A stretch of DNA of 64,000 nt from Pseudoclavibacter helvolus (GTDB lineage Bacteria; Actinomycetota; Actinomycetes; Actinomycetales; Microbacteriaceae): assembly GCF_014191305.1 (NCBI RefSeq), contig NZ_JACHWJ010000005.1, positions 370,613-434,612 on the forward strand, given 5' to 3'. The translations under genes were made by a program, and so were the position numbers. Position 1 is the first letter of the stretch. Each line of letters starts with the position of its first letter. Of the stretch, positions 16,816 through 25,883 are shown in pieces. Below the pieces are notes generated by a model, which did no database searches, was not told the DNA's origin, and saw nothing but the letters and a program-made list of their open reading frames with translations.

Positions 16816-17511
16816 ATGTCTCTCGCAACCGACTTCCGCCGCCCCCGCACCCTGAATGCCGTGACTCAGATTCCTGAAACCCCCCGCCCCGCCTACGTCC
16901 AGGCGGTCCCCGCCGCGCCTGAAGCGCGCGGCTTTGTCCTCTACGTCGGCCTCGATGAAGCCAAGGCGAACCTCGACGGGACGACGCTCACCGAGCTCGT
17001 CGAAGCGCTCAAGCGCGTCACCGCCGAAGTGGCCCCGCACGCCGAGACGCACGCTGCCGTCGCGCTCGCCCCGAAGGGCGCAGGAGGCCGCGACGTGGAA
17101 GTCGTCCGCCTCGCTCTCCAGGACCCGCAAGCGCTCGCCGCCCGAGGTGTCGAGGAGGACGACCAGCCAGACTCCGCCGAGGGTGTCACGATCGACACGA
17201 CCCGCAAGCGCGTGAGCGTGTCTGGCGAGAACGCCGGCCTCACCTACAAGGAGTTCGAGCTGCTGCAGGCACTGGTGCTGCGTGAGGGCCGCACCGTCGA
17301 CCGCACGGAGATCATCGACATCCTCTGGCGAGACAGCGACGAGGAGCGCCCGAACGAGCGCACCATCGACGTGCACGTGCGTCGCCTCCGCTCGAAGCTC
17401 GGTGCGTACGGCGATATCGTGCGCACGGTACGTGGCACCGGCTACCGTTTCGACCGTCACGCTGACGTCGACGTCCTCTACCCGAACGCGCAGTCTCCCG
17501 ACCGCCTCTGA
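16816..17511 (+). CDS. OmpR/PhoB-type winged-helix regulator lacking a receiver domain
   Basis: A 231-aa protein. The C-terminal 100 residues are a PhoB-like winged helix: LTYKEFELLQALVLREGRTV, the transactivation loop RDSDEERPNERTIDVHVRRL and the wing IVRTVRGTGYRF. The N-terminal half is not a response-regulator receiver: there is no phospho-acceptor Asp pattern, and instead a compact domain of about 90 residues (FVLYVGLDEAKANLDG...) follows a Pro-rich leader. An AAAGGA ribosome-binding site lies about 10 nt upstream. It is preceded by the candidate leader peptide. It must be controlled by something other than a histidine kinase on a classical receiver, perhaps a ligand of the N-terminal domain. 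Targets unknown. Confidence 0.8.
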   Translation: MSLATDFRRPRTLNAVTQIPETPRPAYVQAVPAAPEARGFVLYVGLDEAKANLDGTTLTELVEALKRVTAEVAPHAETHAAVALAPKGAGGRDVEVVRLALQDPQALAARGVEEDDQPDSAEGVTIDTTRKRVSVSGENAGLTYKEFELLQALVLREGRTVDRTEIIDILWRDSDEERPNERTIDVHVRRLRSKLGAYGDIVRTVRGTGYRFDRHADVDVLYPNAQSPDRL

Positions 17512-17661
17512 GCCGCTGGAATCGCATCACGGGGACTGTTCTCCGCATAGATCTCCAGCGATTCGGGCAGTCCTGCCCGTTCGTCGCGCCGGATTCCGTT
17601 GCTGGATGTACTGGCCAGTACACTCGACGGAAGCTGCCGAGACGAAGAAGTTGGAGGCCCG

Positions 17662-18126
17662 ATGATGCCGACGAGCAACCCAGTGGAAGCTTGGGAGTCG
17701 CTCTTCCGCGCGCAGGTCTCGATCATGCGCGAATTGCGCGGCGGGTTCTCCAGCAACTCGATGTCGATGAACGAGTACGACGTGCTCTTCAACGTCATCC
17801 GCGAACCGCAGGGACGCATCCGCCTGCGCGACTTGAACCGGAACGTGCTCATCACCCAGTCTTCCGTGTCGAGGCTCGTCGACCGGCTCGTGCAGCGAGG
17901 GTTCCTCGTGAAGATCGACGATCGGCTCGACCTCCGCTCGACGCTCATCGAGATCACACCGGACGGCCGCGCTGAGTTCACGCGTGCGGCGCGCACCCAC
18001 ATGCGCAACATCCAGGAGCGGATGACCGGCGCACTCGATCCCGACGAGCTGCGCACCCTGCAATACCTCTGCACGAAGCTCCGCCTCGGGCAGGCTGGCG
18101 GGCGTGGGCGTGACCACGACGCCTGA
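17662..18126 (+). CDS. MarR-family transcriptional regulator
   Basis: A 154-aa protein of MarR form: flanking dimerisation helices, a winged helix with RLRDLNRNVLITQSSVSRLV as the recognition part, and the DRLDLRSTLIEITPDGRAEF wing (the usual D-x-R-D/S...LT..G pattern). It is a cytoplasmic dimer that normally represses nearby genes until a small phenolic or other ligand binds. GGAGG lies 4 nt before ATG 17662 and 7 nt before ATG 17665; either may be used. It overlaps the following ArsR gene by 23 bp, so both regulators are probably made together. Confidence 0.88.
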   Translation: MMPTSNPVEAWESLFRAQVSIMRELRGGFSSNSMSMNEYDVLFNVIREPQGRIRLRDLNRNVLITQSSVSRLVDRLVQRGFLVKIDDRLDLRSTLIEITPDGRAEFTRAARTHMRNIQERMTGALDPDELRTLQYLCTKLRLGQAGGRGRDHDA

Positions 18127-18442
18127 GTTCGCGTGGGCCGGTGACCCCTCCCAGGCCCCGCTCGACGCGGCCGCCGCGAACGGGCTCGCACACGGCCTCC
18201 AGGTCCTCGCCGACCCGACGCGGCTGCGCATCCTCTCGCTCGTCGCGGCGAACCCCGACCGGCCGACGACCGTGACCGAGCTCGTCTCTGCACTCGGATG
18301 CGCGCAGTCCACGGCCTCGCACCACCTGCGGATCCTCGTCGACGGCGGTTACCTGAGCTACGAGCGCAGCGGAACGTGGGGGCTGTACCGCCTCGAAGCG
18401 CAGAAGCTCCTCGAGACGGCCGCCAGTATCCGCCCCCGCTGA
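18104..18442 (+). CDS. ArsR-family winged-helix regulator
   Basis: A 112-aa protein of the ArsR/SmtB family: LADPTRLRILSLVAANP, then the helix-turn-helix TVTELVSALGCAQSTASHHL and the wing YLSYERSGTWGLYRL. There are no metal-site cysteines of the ELCVCDL type in the recognition region (one Cys, GCAQS), so a metal-sensing role is not shown. The start is uncertain: GTG 18104 or GTG 18110. It overlaps the MarR gene and is convergent with prpC, 13 bp away. Confidence 0.85.
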   Translation: MGVTTTPEFAWAGDPSQAPLDAAAANGLAHGLQVLADPTRLRILSLVAANPDRPTTVTELVSALGCAQSTASHHLRILVDGGYLSYERSGTWGLYRLEAQKLLETAASIRPR

Positions 18443-18455
18443 GTCGCTCCGACCC

Positions 18456-19571
18456 TCAGCCCTCCAGGTGACGCTCGTCGACGCCGTTGTAGACGGCGAG
18501 CGGGCGGATGAGCGAGTTGGCCGCCGCCTGCTCCATGATGTGAGCCGTCCACCCGGTGATTCGGGCCGCAGCGAAGAGCGGCGTGAAGGTCAAGGTGTCG
18601 AAGCCCATGAGGTGATAGACGGGGCCGGCCGGGTAGTCGAGGTTCGGCTTGATGCCCTTGCGCTCGCCGAAGCTCTTCTGCAGCACCTCCGAGAGTTCGA
18701 GCAGGTCGTGCCGGTCGTAGTGCTCGACGAGGCGCTCGAGGGCGGCGTGCATGGTCGGGACTCGTGAATCGCCGTTCTTGTAGACCCGGTGCCCGAACCC
18801 CATGATCTTCTTCTTGCTGGCGAGCGCATCGTCGAGCCACGCCTCGACGTTCGCGGCCTCGCCGATCTCGTCGAACGTGTGCATGACGGCCTCGTTCGCG
18901 CCACCGTGCAGGGCGCCCTTGAGCGCGCCGATCGCGCCGACAACGGCCGAGTAGAGGTCGGCCGTTGTCGAGGTGATCACGCGGGCCGTGAACGTCGAGG
19001 CGTTGAAGGAGTGCTCGGCGTAGAGCACCATCGAGACGCGGAACGCGTCGACGACCTCGGGGGCCGCCTCCTCCCCGAAGGTCATCCAGAGGAAGTTCTG
19101 CGAGTAGTCGAGGTCGTCGCGGGGCTCGACGAGCTCGAGCCCGTGCCGGCGACGCTGGTCGTACGCGACGATGGCGGGCAGCGCCGCGAAGAGGGCCTTG
19201 GCCTTCGCGAGTTCAGCCTCGGGAGAGGGGTCCTCGGCGTCCGGGTCGTTGGCGCCGATGACGCTCACCGCCGTCCGCACGACGTCCATGGGATGCGCGC
19301 TGGTCGGCAGCGCGTCGATGACGGCACGCACGTTGCCCGCGAGCGCACGGCCAGCCCGCTCCTGCGTCACGAACGCCGCGAGCTCGTCTTCGCTCGGCAG
19401 CTCGCCGCCCCACAGCAGCAGGGCGACCTCCTCGAAGCTCTTCTGCCCCGCGAGCTCCTGCACCGGGTAGCCCCGGTAGAGCAAGGAGTTTGTCTCCGGG
19501 TTGACCTTCGAGATGGCGCTGTAGTCGACGGGCACCCCTGCGAGCCCCTTGTAGATCTCCTGCTCAGTCAT
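18456..19571 (-). CDS. prpC: 2-methylcitrate synthase / citrate synthase
   Basis: A 371-aa protein that condenses propionyl-CoA (and acetyl-CoA) with oxaloacetate. Citrate-synthase family motifs are visible: GALHGGANEAVM with the catalytic His, MGFGHRVYK with the second His, and the Asp-containing NLDYPAGPVYHLMGF. The short form, about 370 aa, is typical of PrpC and type II dual-function synthases. It is the last gene of the gntR-prpD-prpB-prpC operon. The ATG at 19571 begins MTEQEIYKGLAGV, which is canonical. A 21-bp tandem duplication lies just upstream, between prpB and prpC. No prpE was seen. Confidence 0.93.
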   Translation of the reverse strand: MTEQEIYKGLAGVPVDYSAISKVNPETNSLLYRGYPVQELAGQKSFEEVALLLWGGELPSEDELAAFVTQERAGRALAGNVRAVIDALPTSAHPMDVVRTAVSVIGANDPDAEDPSPEAELAKAKALFAALPAIVAYDQRRRHGLELVEPRDDLDYSQNFLWMTFGEEAAPEVVDAFRVSMVLYAEHSFNASTFTARVITSTTADLYSAVVGAIGALKGALHGGANEAVMHTFDEIGEAANVEAWLDDALASKKKIMGFGHRVYKNGDSRVPTMHAALERLVEHYDRHDLLELSEVLQKSFGERKGIKPNLDYPAGPVYHLMGFDTLTFTPLFAAARITGWTAHIMEQAAANSLIRPLAVYNGVDERHLEG

Positions 19572-19587
19572 CGTTGACCTGGTCTTC

Positions 19588-19629
19588 CTGTGATGTGTCC
19601 TGGTGGGACTGTGATGTGTCCTGGTGAGA
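19588..19629. repeat. 21-bp tandem duplication between prpB and prpC
   Basis: Two adjacent 21-bp copies, CTGTGATGTGTCCTGGTG plus GGA or AGA, at 19588-19608 and 19609-19629, differing by one base. They fill most of the 73-bp gap between the prpB stop and the prpC start. Confidence 0.85.
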
Positions 19630-19644
19630 CGGGTGCTGCGGTTG

Positions 19645-20544
19645 TCAGCGTTTGACGGTGAAGTTGAACACTCCGCTGTCGAAGTGGTTATACCCCTCGT
19701 AGTCGACAAGTTCGTACAGCTCAGAGCGGTGCTGCATCTCGTCGAGCTTGCCGGTGAGGGTTCCGTGCTCGATGAGTTCGTCGAGCGCGCCGGCCGTCGC
19801 CCCCATGGAGATGCGGAGGGTCGAGACGGGCCAGATGACGAGGTTCATGCCGACATCGGCGAGCTGCTGCACCGTGAAGAGCTCGCTCTTGCCGAACTCG
19901 GTCATGTTGGCGAGCAGCGGCACGTCAACGGCGGCGCGCATCGCGGCGAACTCCTCGAGCGTCGCCATCGCCTCGGGGAAGATCGCGTCGGCGCCGGCGT
20001 CCACGAGCTTCTTCGCGCGGTCGATGGAGGCGCCGAGGCCCTCGACGGCGCGGATGTCGGTGCGGGCCATGACGAGGAAGTTCGGATCGCGCCGCGCATC
20101 CACCGCCGCCCTGATGCGCTTGAGCGCCGTCTCCTCGTCGACGACCTGCTTGCCGTCGAGGTGCCCGCAACGCTTCGGGTTGACCTGGTCTTCGATGTGC
20201 ATTCCGGCGAGGCCCGCGTCTTCGAGCTCCTGCACCGTGCGGGCCACGTTCATGGGCTCGCCAAAGCCCGTGTCGGCGTCGATGATGGCGGGCAACTCCG
20301 TCATGCGGGCGATCTGCTTGCCGCGGCCGGCGACCTCGGTGAGCGTCGTGAGGCCGATGTCCGGCAGACCGAGGTCGGCCGAGAGCACGGCGCCTGAGAT
20401 GTAGACCCCCTCGAAGCCCTTCTGCTCGATGAGGCGGGCCGAGAGCGGGTTGAAGGCGCCGGGGAACCGCAGCAACTCGCCGCTCGCGAGGCTCGCGCGG
20501 AAGGCGGCGCGCTTGTGGGCTGGGTTGGTCTTGGCGTACAGCAT
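19645..20544 (-). CDS. prpB: Methylisocitrate lyase
   Basis: A 299-aa protein that splits 2-methylisocitrate into pyruvate and succinate in the methylcitrate cycle. The ICL/PEPM-fold features are present: FPGAFNPLSARLIEQKGF, IIDADTGFGEP (Mg binding), and the catalytic loop PKRCGH with its Cys. The K-R-C-G-H form and length fit PrpB, not the longer isocitrate lyase. Its ATG overlaps the prpD stop by one base (TGATG). It is cytoplasmic and part of propionate detoxification and use. Confidence 0.95.
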   Translation of the reverse strand: MLYAKTNPAHKRAAFRASLASGELLRFPGAFNPLSARLIEQKGFEGVYISGAVLSADLGLPDIGLTTLTEVAGRGKQIARMTELPAIIDADTGFGEPMNVARTVQELEDAGLAGMHIEDQVNPKRCGHLDGKQVVDEETALKRIRAAVDARRDPNFLVMARTDIRAVEGLGASIDRAKKLVDAGADAIFPEAMATLEEFAAMRAAVDVPLLANMTEFGKSELFTVQQLADVGMNLVIWPVSTLRISMGATAGALDELIEHGTLTGKLDEMQHRSELYELVDYEGYNHFDSGVFNFTVKR

Positions 20545-22079
20545 CAGAAGATTCCTCCGCCCTCGTTGAACTCGACGACGCCGGGCAGCGCGACGAAGCC
20601 GAGCTGGCCGAGCTCGCCCGGCGCGAGCTCGGGGAGGCGCTGTGCGGTGTCGAGGAAGCGCTCGATCTCGTGGTCGTCCACGACCCCCTCCGCGAGGGTG
20701 CGGAACTTGCTGATGTACTCAGCCCGGGCGAACGGCCTGGCGCCGAGCGGATGGGCGTCGGCGACCGCGATCTCGTCGCGGATGACGGTCCCGTCGGTGA
20801 GACGGATCTCGACGCTCCCGCCGAACGCCTTCTCGGCGATGTCGAGCGAGTGGTACCGGCGGGTCCACTCCGGGTCCTCCTCGGTCACGACCCGCTTCCA
20901 CAGCTCGACCGTGTCCGGTCTCGCCGCGCGCTCCGGCGCGTACGAGCCGACGTGGTGCCAGGCACCGTCCTGCAGAGCGACCGTGAAGATGTACGGGATC
21001 GAGTGGTCGAGCGTCTCCCTGCTCGCAGTCGGGTCGTACTTCTGCGGGTCGTTGGCCCCCGAGCCGATCACGAAGTGCGTGTGGTGGGAGGTGCGGATGA
21101 GGATGCGCTCGATCTGGTCGGGGGCCGTGACGAGCTGAGGGTGGGCGTTGTGGAGCTTGCGGGCGAGGTCGATCCAGGCCTGCGCCTGGTACTCGGCCGA
21201 GTGCTCCTTCGTGTAGCTGTCGAGGATGGCGGTCTTCGCCTCGCCGGCCGCGGGGAGCGGAACCTGGTAGCGAGCATCCACGCCGCCGAGGAGCCAGGCG
21301 ATGACGCCGTCCTCACCCTCGTAGATCGGGGTCGGGCTCGTCTGTCCGCGCATGGCGCGGTCGACGGCCTCGACCGCCATCTTGCCCGCGAAGGCCGGCG
21401 CGTGCGCCTTCCACGTGGAGATCTCGCCCTTGCGCGACTGCCGAGTCGCGGTGGTCGTGTGGAGCGCCTGCCCGACCGCCTGGAAGATCGTCTCGGCGTC
21501 GAGGCCGAGGAGTGTGCCGATGCCGGCCGCGGCCGACGGGCCGAGGTGCGCGACGTGGTCGATCTTGTGCTCGTGGAGGCAGATGGCCTTGACGAGGTCG
21601 ATCTGGATCTCGTAGCCCGTCGCGATGCCGCGCACGAGCTGCTCACCCGAGATGGCGCGCTGACCCGCGAGGTGCTGCGCCACGGCGAGGATCGGCGGGA
21701 TGTTGTCGCCGGGATGCGAGTAGTCGGCGGCGAGGAACGTGTCGTGGTAATCGAGCTCGCGCACGGCGACGCCGTTCGCCCAGGCTGCCCACTCCGGGGA
21801 GGTGCGCTGCGCATCCTCGAGCCCGAAGAGCGTGGAGCCCGCACCGTGGCGGGAGACGCCGTGAGCAAGGGCCTGGTCGCGGGCGGCGACGATCGGGGCG
21901 CGCGTGAGCGACGCGGCCGCGACCGCGGCGTTGTCGATGACGCGGTTGATGACCATGTCGGTCACCTCGGCCTGCACCGGCACGGGGTCGGCGGCGACCT
22001 CGGCGATCTTCCAGGCCAGCTGGTCGCGGCGCTGCAGGTTCTCGTCGCTGCGGTGGACTCGGACGTCGTGGAGGTTCAC
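20544..22079 (-). CDS. prpD: 2-methylcitrate dehydratase
   Basis: A 511-aa protein of the MmgE/PrpD family that dehydrates 2-methylcitrate to 2-methylaconitate. Recognisable stretches include [27 protein letters not shown] (the PrpD segment) and [19 protein letters not shown]. The length fits PrpD. The start is a GTG at 22079 within the gntR stop (GTGA overlap); the open frame further upstream overlaps gntR and looks non-coding. Operon order gntR-prpD-prpB-prpC gives coordinated control of the methylcitrate cycle. Confidence 0.93.
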   Translation of the reverse strand: MNLHDVRVHRSDENLQRRDQLAWKIAEVAADPVPVQAEVTDMVINRVIDNAAVAAASLTRAPIVAARDQALAHGVSRHGAGSTLFGLEDAQRTSPEWAAWANGVAVRELDYHDTFLAADYSHPGDNIPPILAVAQHLAGQRAISGEQLVRGIATGYEIQIDLVKAICLHEHKIDHVAHLGPSAAAGIGTLLGLDAETIFQAVGQALHTTTATRQSRKGEISTWKAHAPAFAGKMAVEAVDRAMRGQTSPTPIYEGEDGVIAWLLGGVDARYQVPLPAAGEAKTAILDSYTKEHSAEYQAQAWIDLARKLHNAHPQLVTAPDQIERILIRTSHHTHFVIGSGANDPQKYDPTASRETLDHSIPYIFTVALQDGAWHHVGSYAPERAARPDTVELWKRVVTEEDPEWTRRYHSLDIAEKAFGGSVEIRLTDGTVIRDEIAVADAHPLGARPFARAEYISKFRTLAEGVVDDHEIERFLDTAQRLPELAPGELGQLGFVALPGVVEFNEGGGIF

Positions 22080-22756
22080 GTGGAGAGGATCCCTTCGGGA
22101 GCAGTTGGCTGGGGTGCGCTCGACTGCAGTGAGGCGAGCGCCGTGGTGAGGCTGCGGTGCAGGTGGAAGTGGGTCGCGTGGGACGCGAGGCGGGGGTCGC
22201 CCGCGAGAATCGCGTCGACGACACTGAGGTGCTCGCTGGCCGCCTCGCGGAGGCGCTCCGGGTTGTGGCTCGAGAGCCTGCGCACGCGCGAGGAATGGAG
22301 TCGGCACGACTCGAGCGCCACGCTCAGGTACTCGCTCGCAGCGGCCTCATCGATGGCGCGGTCGAGCGCATCCACGAGCTCGAAGTAGTCGGCGACGCCC
22401 TCCTCACCGAGTTCGAGCAGGCGATGGGCGTCGAGGAGGCGGGTGCGGATGCGCTCGAACACGTCGGCGCCTCGGCGCATCGCGGCGAGGGCAGCGGCCT
22501 GCGTTTCGAGCGCCTCGCGGAGCTCGTAGAGCTGCACGACCCGCTCGGCGCTGATCTCGGAGACAACCAGGACGCGCGGCGACTGGCTACGGACGAGGCC
22601 GTCGGCGAGGAGGCGCGTGAACGCACCTCGGACGGGCGTGCGGGACACCTCGAGGCGGCTGCCCTGTTCGACTTCCGTCAGCACAGCGCCCGGCGTGAGC
22701 ACGCCCGCGAGGATCTCTTCGCGGAGCACTGCGTACACGCGATCGCTGGCGAGCAT
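22076..22756 (-). CDS. GntR/FadR-family regulator of the methylcitrate operon
   Basis: A 226-aa protein. The N-terminal winged helix ([40 protein letters not shown]) is followed by an all-helical FCD effector domain with the usual acidic and His residues for metal or ligand binding ([24 protein letters not shown]). It is first in the prp operon and overlaps prpD by 4 bp, so it probably senses a methylcitrate-cycle intermediate and controls its own operon. Mirror-image sites that fit FCD-type GntR operators lie just upstream. The ATG at 22756 is chosen because the wHTH begins there. Confidence 0.9.
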   Translation of the reverse strand: MLASDRVYAVLREEILAGVLTPGAVLTEVEQGSRLEVSRTPVRGAFTRLLADGLVRSQSPRVLVVSEISAERVVQLYELREALETQAAALAAMRRGADVFERIRTRLLDAHRLLELGEEGVADYFELVDALDRAIDEAAASEYLSVALESCRLHSSRVRRLSSHNPERLREAASEHLSVVDAILAGDPRLASHATHFHLHRSLTTALASLQSSAPQPTAPEGILST

Positions 22757-22784
22757 AGAACCCCCTCGTTCGGACACGTCCCAA

Positions 22785-22844
22785 TGTATGCACTGACCGC
22801 CGATTGGGCAAGATTTCACCAGGTATTACCAGCTTGTGCATACA
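22785..22844. promoter_or_regulatory. Pair of GntR-type operators in the gntR-prp / AI-2E divergent region
   Basis: TGTATGCAC at 22785-22793 and its exact reverse complement GTGCATACA at 22836-22844, with 42 bp between. Each half contains a TGTATGCA/TGCATACA core like the GTAT-AC sites of FCD-type GntR regulators. They flank the likely promoters of both divergent genes. Confidence 0.6.
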
Positions 22845-22929
22845 TAACCGCGTGGCTCGAAGGTGCCCTAACCTTGGCGAGCAGACGCTCTCCCGGGCGA
22901 GCGCACCCCCTGTTGCCGAGGAGGCACCG

Positions 22930-24015
22930 ATGTCCGACCCATCCCGACCGGCAATGGCCAAAGTCGCCGCCGACCTGTTCCGCAGGAACCCCGTCATGTG
23001 GGGGTTCTCGGTCGCGATCGGGCTCCTGCTCGCGGCGCTGCTGGCGACGACCGTCATCCAGCTGCAGTCGGTGGTGCTCTCCGTGTTCATCGCGTTCTTC
23101 ATCACGCTGGGCCTCGACCCGCTCATCCGCCTCCTACAGCGTTGGGGACTGAAGCGCGGCATGGCGATCGTGTCCGTGATCGTCGTCTTCGTGCTGATCG
23201 TCGCCGGGCTCATCTGGGTCGTCGTGCCAATCCTGGTCAGCCAGATCAGCACCCTCGTGACGACGGTGCCGCAGGAGATCACGCGCCTCAACAACGAGGG
23301 ATGGTTCGACATCGTCAATGAGGCGACCAACGGTGCCGCGACCAACGCGCTCGACTGGGCGCAGAAGACAGCGACAGACCCGAACACGTGGGCAACCGTT
23401 GGCGGCGGCGCGGTGCAGGTCGGCTCGTCGATCGTGAACGGTGTCAGCACGGGCCTCTTCGTCTTCATCCTGACGCTCAACTTCATCGCGACCCTCGGGG
23501 GCATCAAGAAGGCCGGCTACTCCCTCATCAACGCCTCGGTGCGGCCTCGCTTCGAGGAGTACGCGGAGCGCATCATGGCCTCCGTCGGGTCCTACCTCAA
23601 CGGCATGGTCGTGCTCGCGTTCATCAACGCAGTCTTCAGCGGCCTGCTGCTCTGGATCGTGGGGGCTCCGTACCCGTTTGTCATCGCCGTGATCTGCTTC
23701 TTCATCACGCTCATCCCGCTCATCGGAACGATCATCACGACGATCTTCATGACCGTCATCGCGCTCTTCGCCTCCCCCATCGCCGCGCTTGTCGTGCTCG
23801 TCGCAATGCTCGTCTACATGCAGGTCGAGGCGTACATCCTCACGCCCCGCGTCATGTCCAAGGCGGTCCAGATCCCCGGCTCGCTCGTGCTCATCGCGGC
23901 GCTCGCCGGAGGCACGCTCCTCGGACTCGTGGGAGCACTCGTCGCGATCCCGATGGCTGCCGGTGTCGTGCTGCTCGTGCGCGAGGTCGTCATTCCGCGC
24001 AAGGCGCGCAGCTGA
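22930..24015 (+). CDS. AI-2E (PerM/TqsA)-family membrane transporter
   Basis: A 361-aa polytopic protein with about eight membrane helices: a pair near the N-terminus, a periplasmic-type insertion (about 105-165), then the C-terminal block with the family motif PLIGTIITTIF and LVGALVAIPMAAG. The AI-2E/PerM family includes TqsA, Na+/H+ antiporter-like members and many of unknown cargo; the substrate cannot be inferred here. The ATG at 22930 has a GAGGAGG ribosome-binding site. It is divergent from gntR, and the shared operator region suggests that GntR might also affect it. Confidence 0.88.
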   Translation: MSDPSRPAMAKVAADLFRRNPVMWGFSVAIGLLLAALLATTVIQLQSVVLSVFIAFFITLGLDPLIRLLQRWGLKRGMAIVSVIVVFVLIVAGLIWVVVPILVSQISTLVTTVPQEITRLNNEGWFDIVNEATNGAATNALDWAQKTATDPNTWATVGGGAVQVGSSIVNGVSTGLFVFILTLNFIATLGGIKKAGYSLINASVRPRFEEYAERIMASVGSYLNGMVVLAFINAVFSGLLLWIVGAPYPFVIAVICFFITLIPLIGTIITTIFMTVIALFASPIAALVVLVAMLVYMQVEAYILTPRVMSKAVQIPGSLVLIAALAGGTLLGLVGALVAIPMAAGVVLLVREVVIPRKARS

Positions 24016-24139
24016 CCCACAGAAGGGCCAGGTTGCTGGGCGATTAGGCGACCGGGAGACGCTGAAGGCCGGACGTTCGGTTACCTCCCGCGGACGAACG
24101 GTCAACCGCGGGAGGCCGTCGTCGGCGAGGCTTGAAGGC

Positions 24140-25351
24140 ATGACCACCGGAACCATCCCCACCGTCCCTGCGACGCAGACCCCGCAGACGCAGATTCCCC
24201 CGAAGACGGCGTGGGCCGCCATCGCGGCCATGATGGCGACGAGCTTCGTGCTTGTCCTGGCCGAGTTCCTGCCACCGAGCCTCCTGCCATCAATGGCCGC
24301 CTCGCTCGGGATCACGGAGGGGCAGGCCGGCCAGACGGTGACGGTGACCGCGTTCATCGGATTCCTCACGGCCCCAACGATCGGCATTCTCGTCCCCCGA
24401 CTCGACCGCCGAACCCTGCTCGTGATCCTCGCGGGGGCGGCGGCGCTCTCGAGCGCGATCGTCGCCGTAGCTCCCGGGTTCGTGCTGCTGCTCATCGCGC
24501 GCCTGCTCCTGGGCGCGGCGCTCGGCGCGTTCTGGGCCATGTCGATCGCCATCGCTGCGAGCCTCTCAGAGCCCCGCCACCTCGGGCGCGCCATCATGCT
24601 CGTCAACACGGGCACCACCGTCGCAACCGTCGCCGGGGTTCCGCTCGGGAGCTACCTCGGCACGATCATGGACTGGCGCCTCATCTTCGCGTGCGTCGCG
24701 ATCGTGACTGTGCTCGTCGCCGTCGCCCTGCGCATCGCCCTGCCGCACGTGCCCCCGACCGCGTCCAGCGGCGGCCTGCGCTCGCTCGTCGACACACTCC
24801 GCGTCCCCGGCATCCGGTTCGGCCTGACTGGGCACATCCTCACCGTCCTCGGACACTTCGTCGCATTCACGTACATCCGCCTCGCGATCGACCGCGTGCC
24901 AGGGCTGGATAGCGTCGGCGTCGCCGCGCTGCTCGTCGCCTTCGGCATCGGCGGGGTCGTCGGCAACTTCCTCGTAGGCCTCCTCGTCGACCGCCACCTG
25001 GCCGTGCTCCGCTTCGCCGTCCCGCTCCTCATCGGCGTCTCGATCGGCATCGTGGCGCTCGCGCCTGGCCAGCTCTGGCTCGTCGCCGTCGCTGTCACCA
25101 CGTGGGGCATCGGCTTCGGCGGCTGGCTCACAACGCTCGGCACCTGGATGGGCCGGCTGGTGCCAGACCGCATGGAGTCAGGCGGCGGCCTCTCCGTCGC
25201 GGGCTTCCAGCTCGCGATCACCCTCGGCGCCGGCGTCGGCGGCCTCCTCATCGACCTCATCGGGGTCACGCCCGCGCTGGTCGTCGCGTCCGCGTCGGCG
25301 ATCGTCGGCGGCCTCATCTTCGGCAGCGCGCGCTTCCCGGGCCGCAGCTGA
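24140..25351 (+). CDS. MFS efflux transporter (DHA1-like)
   Basis: A 403-aa protein with twelve predicted helices in two halves. The loop between helices 2 and 3 (PRLDRRTLLVILAGAAAL) and the motif-C-like stretch LLLGAALGAFWAM place it with DHA1 drug/arabinose-efflux type MFS proteins. The N-terminus is Thr/Pro-rich. It is preceded by a 124-bp gap, a GAAGG site and ATG 24140. The substrate is unknown; export of a small drug or sugar is the family norm. Confidence 0.88.
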   Translation: MTTGTIPTVPATQTPQTQIPPKTAWAAIAAMMATSFVLVLAEFLPPSLLPSMAASLGITEGQAGQTVTVTAFIGFLTAPTIGILVPRLDRRTLLVILAGAAALSSAIVAVAPGFVLLLIARLLLGAALGAFWAMSIAIAASLSEPRHLGRAIMLVNTGTTVATVAGVPLGSYLGTIMDWRLIFACVAIVTVLVAVALRIALPHVPPTASSGGLRSLVDTLRVPGIRFGLTGHILTVLGHFVAFTYIRLAIDRVPGLDSVGVAALLVAFGIGGVVGNFLVGLLVDRHLAVLRFAVPLLIGVSIGIVALAPGQLWLVAVAVTTWGIGFGGWLTTLGTWMGRLVPDRMESGGGLSVAGFQLAITLGAGVGGLLIDLIGVTPALVVASASAIVGGLIFGSARFPGRS

Positions 25352-25396
25352 ACGACCCGTCCGATCGCCCTGGGCGGGGTCACCAAGGCAGGGCGG

Positions 25397-25774
25397 TCAG
25401 CCCAGCAGGTGTCCCTGCCCGAACATCTCAGCGGTCGCGCGCGCCGACGGCGTTCCTGCATCGAGGTCGGCACCAGCCGCCTGAAGCATCCGCACGATCT
25501 CGTCCTCGCCCTTGAAGAGGGCACCCGCGATGGGCGACTGGTCCCGCGCGTTGCGCAGGTCGACGTCGGCCCCGCTTCGGATGAGCGCCTCGACGGTGCC
25601 GGGGTGACCGCTGTACGCGGCGAGCATGAGCGCGGTGTTGCCACCCGCATCCTGCAGGTCGACGGGCATGCCCTGGTCGATGAGCTCCAGCAGGGTCTCC
25701 GTCTCCCCGCGACGGGCACAGCCCATCGCGAGTTCTTGCAGCGCCACCACTTGTTCGGGGGTCAGTTCGGGCAT
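25397..25774 (-). CDS. Ankyrin-repeat protein
   Basis: A 125-aa protein of three to four ankyrin repeats: ETETLLELIDQGMPVDLQDA, GNTALMLAAYSGHPGTVEAL, IRSGADVDLRNARDQSPIAG and a final partial repeat with MLQAAGADLDAG. There is no signal or membrane helix, so it is cytoplasmic. Short stand-alone ankyrin proteins are common in actinobacteria, sometimes beside catalase or transporter genes. It is a protein-protein interaction module with no known partner. It is convergent with the MFS gene. Confidence 0.9.
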   Translation of the reverse strand: MPELTPEQVVALQELAMGCARRGETETLLELIDQGMPVDLQDAGGNTALMLAAYSGHPGTVEALIRSGADVDLRNARDQSPIAGALFKGEDEIVRMLQAAGADLDAGTPSARATAEMFGQGHLLG

Positions 25775-25883
25775 GCCAACAGGGTATCCGCTCGCTCGTG
25801 GCGCATCTCGAACGCCAGGCTCGACAAGCGCCTGCCCCGCACCGCAGAGGTCGAGCCGATGCGCGCCCGGAGCTAGCCATTCC

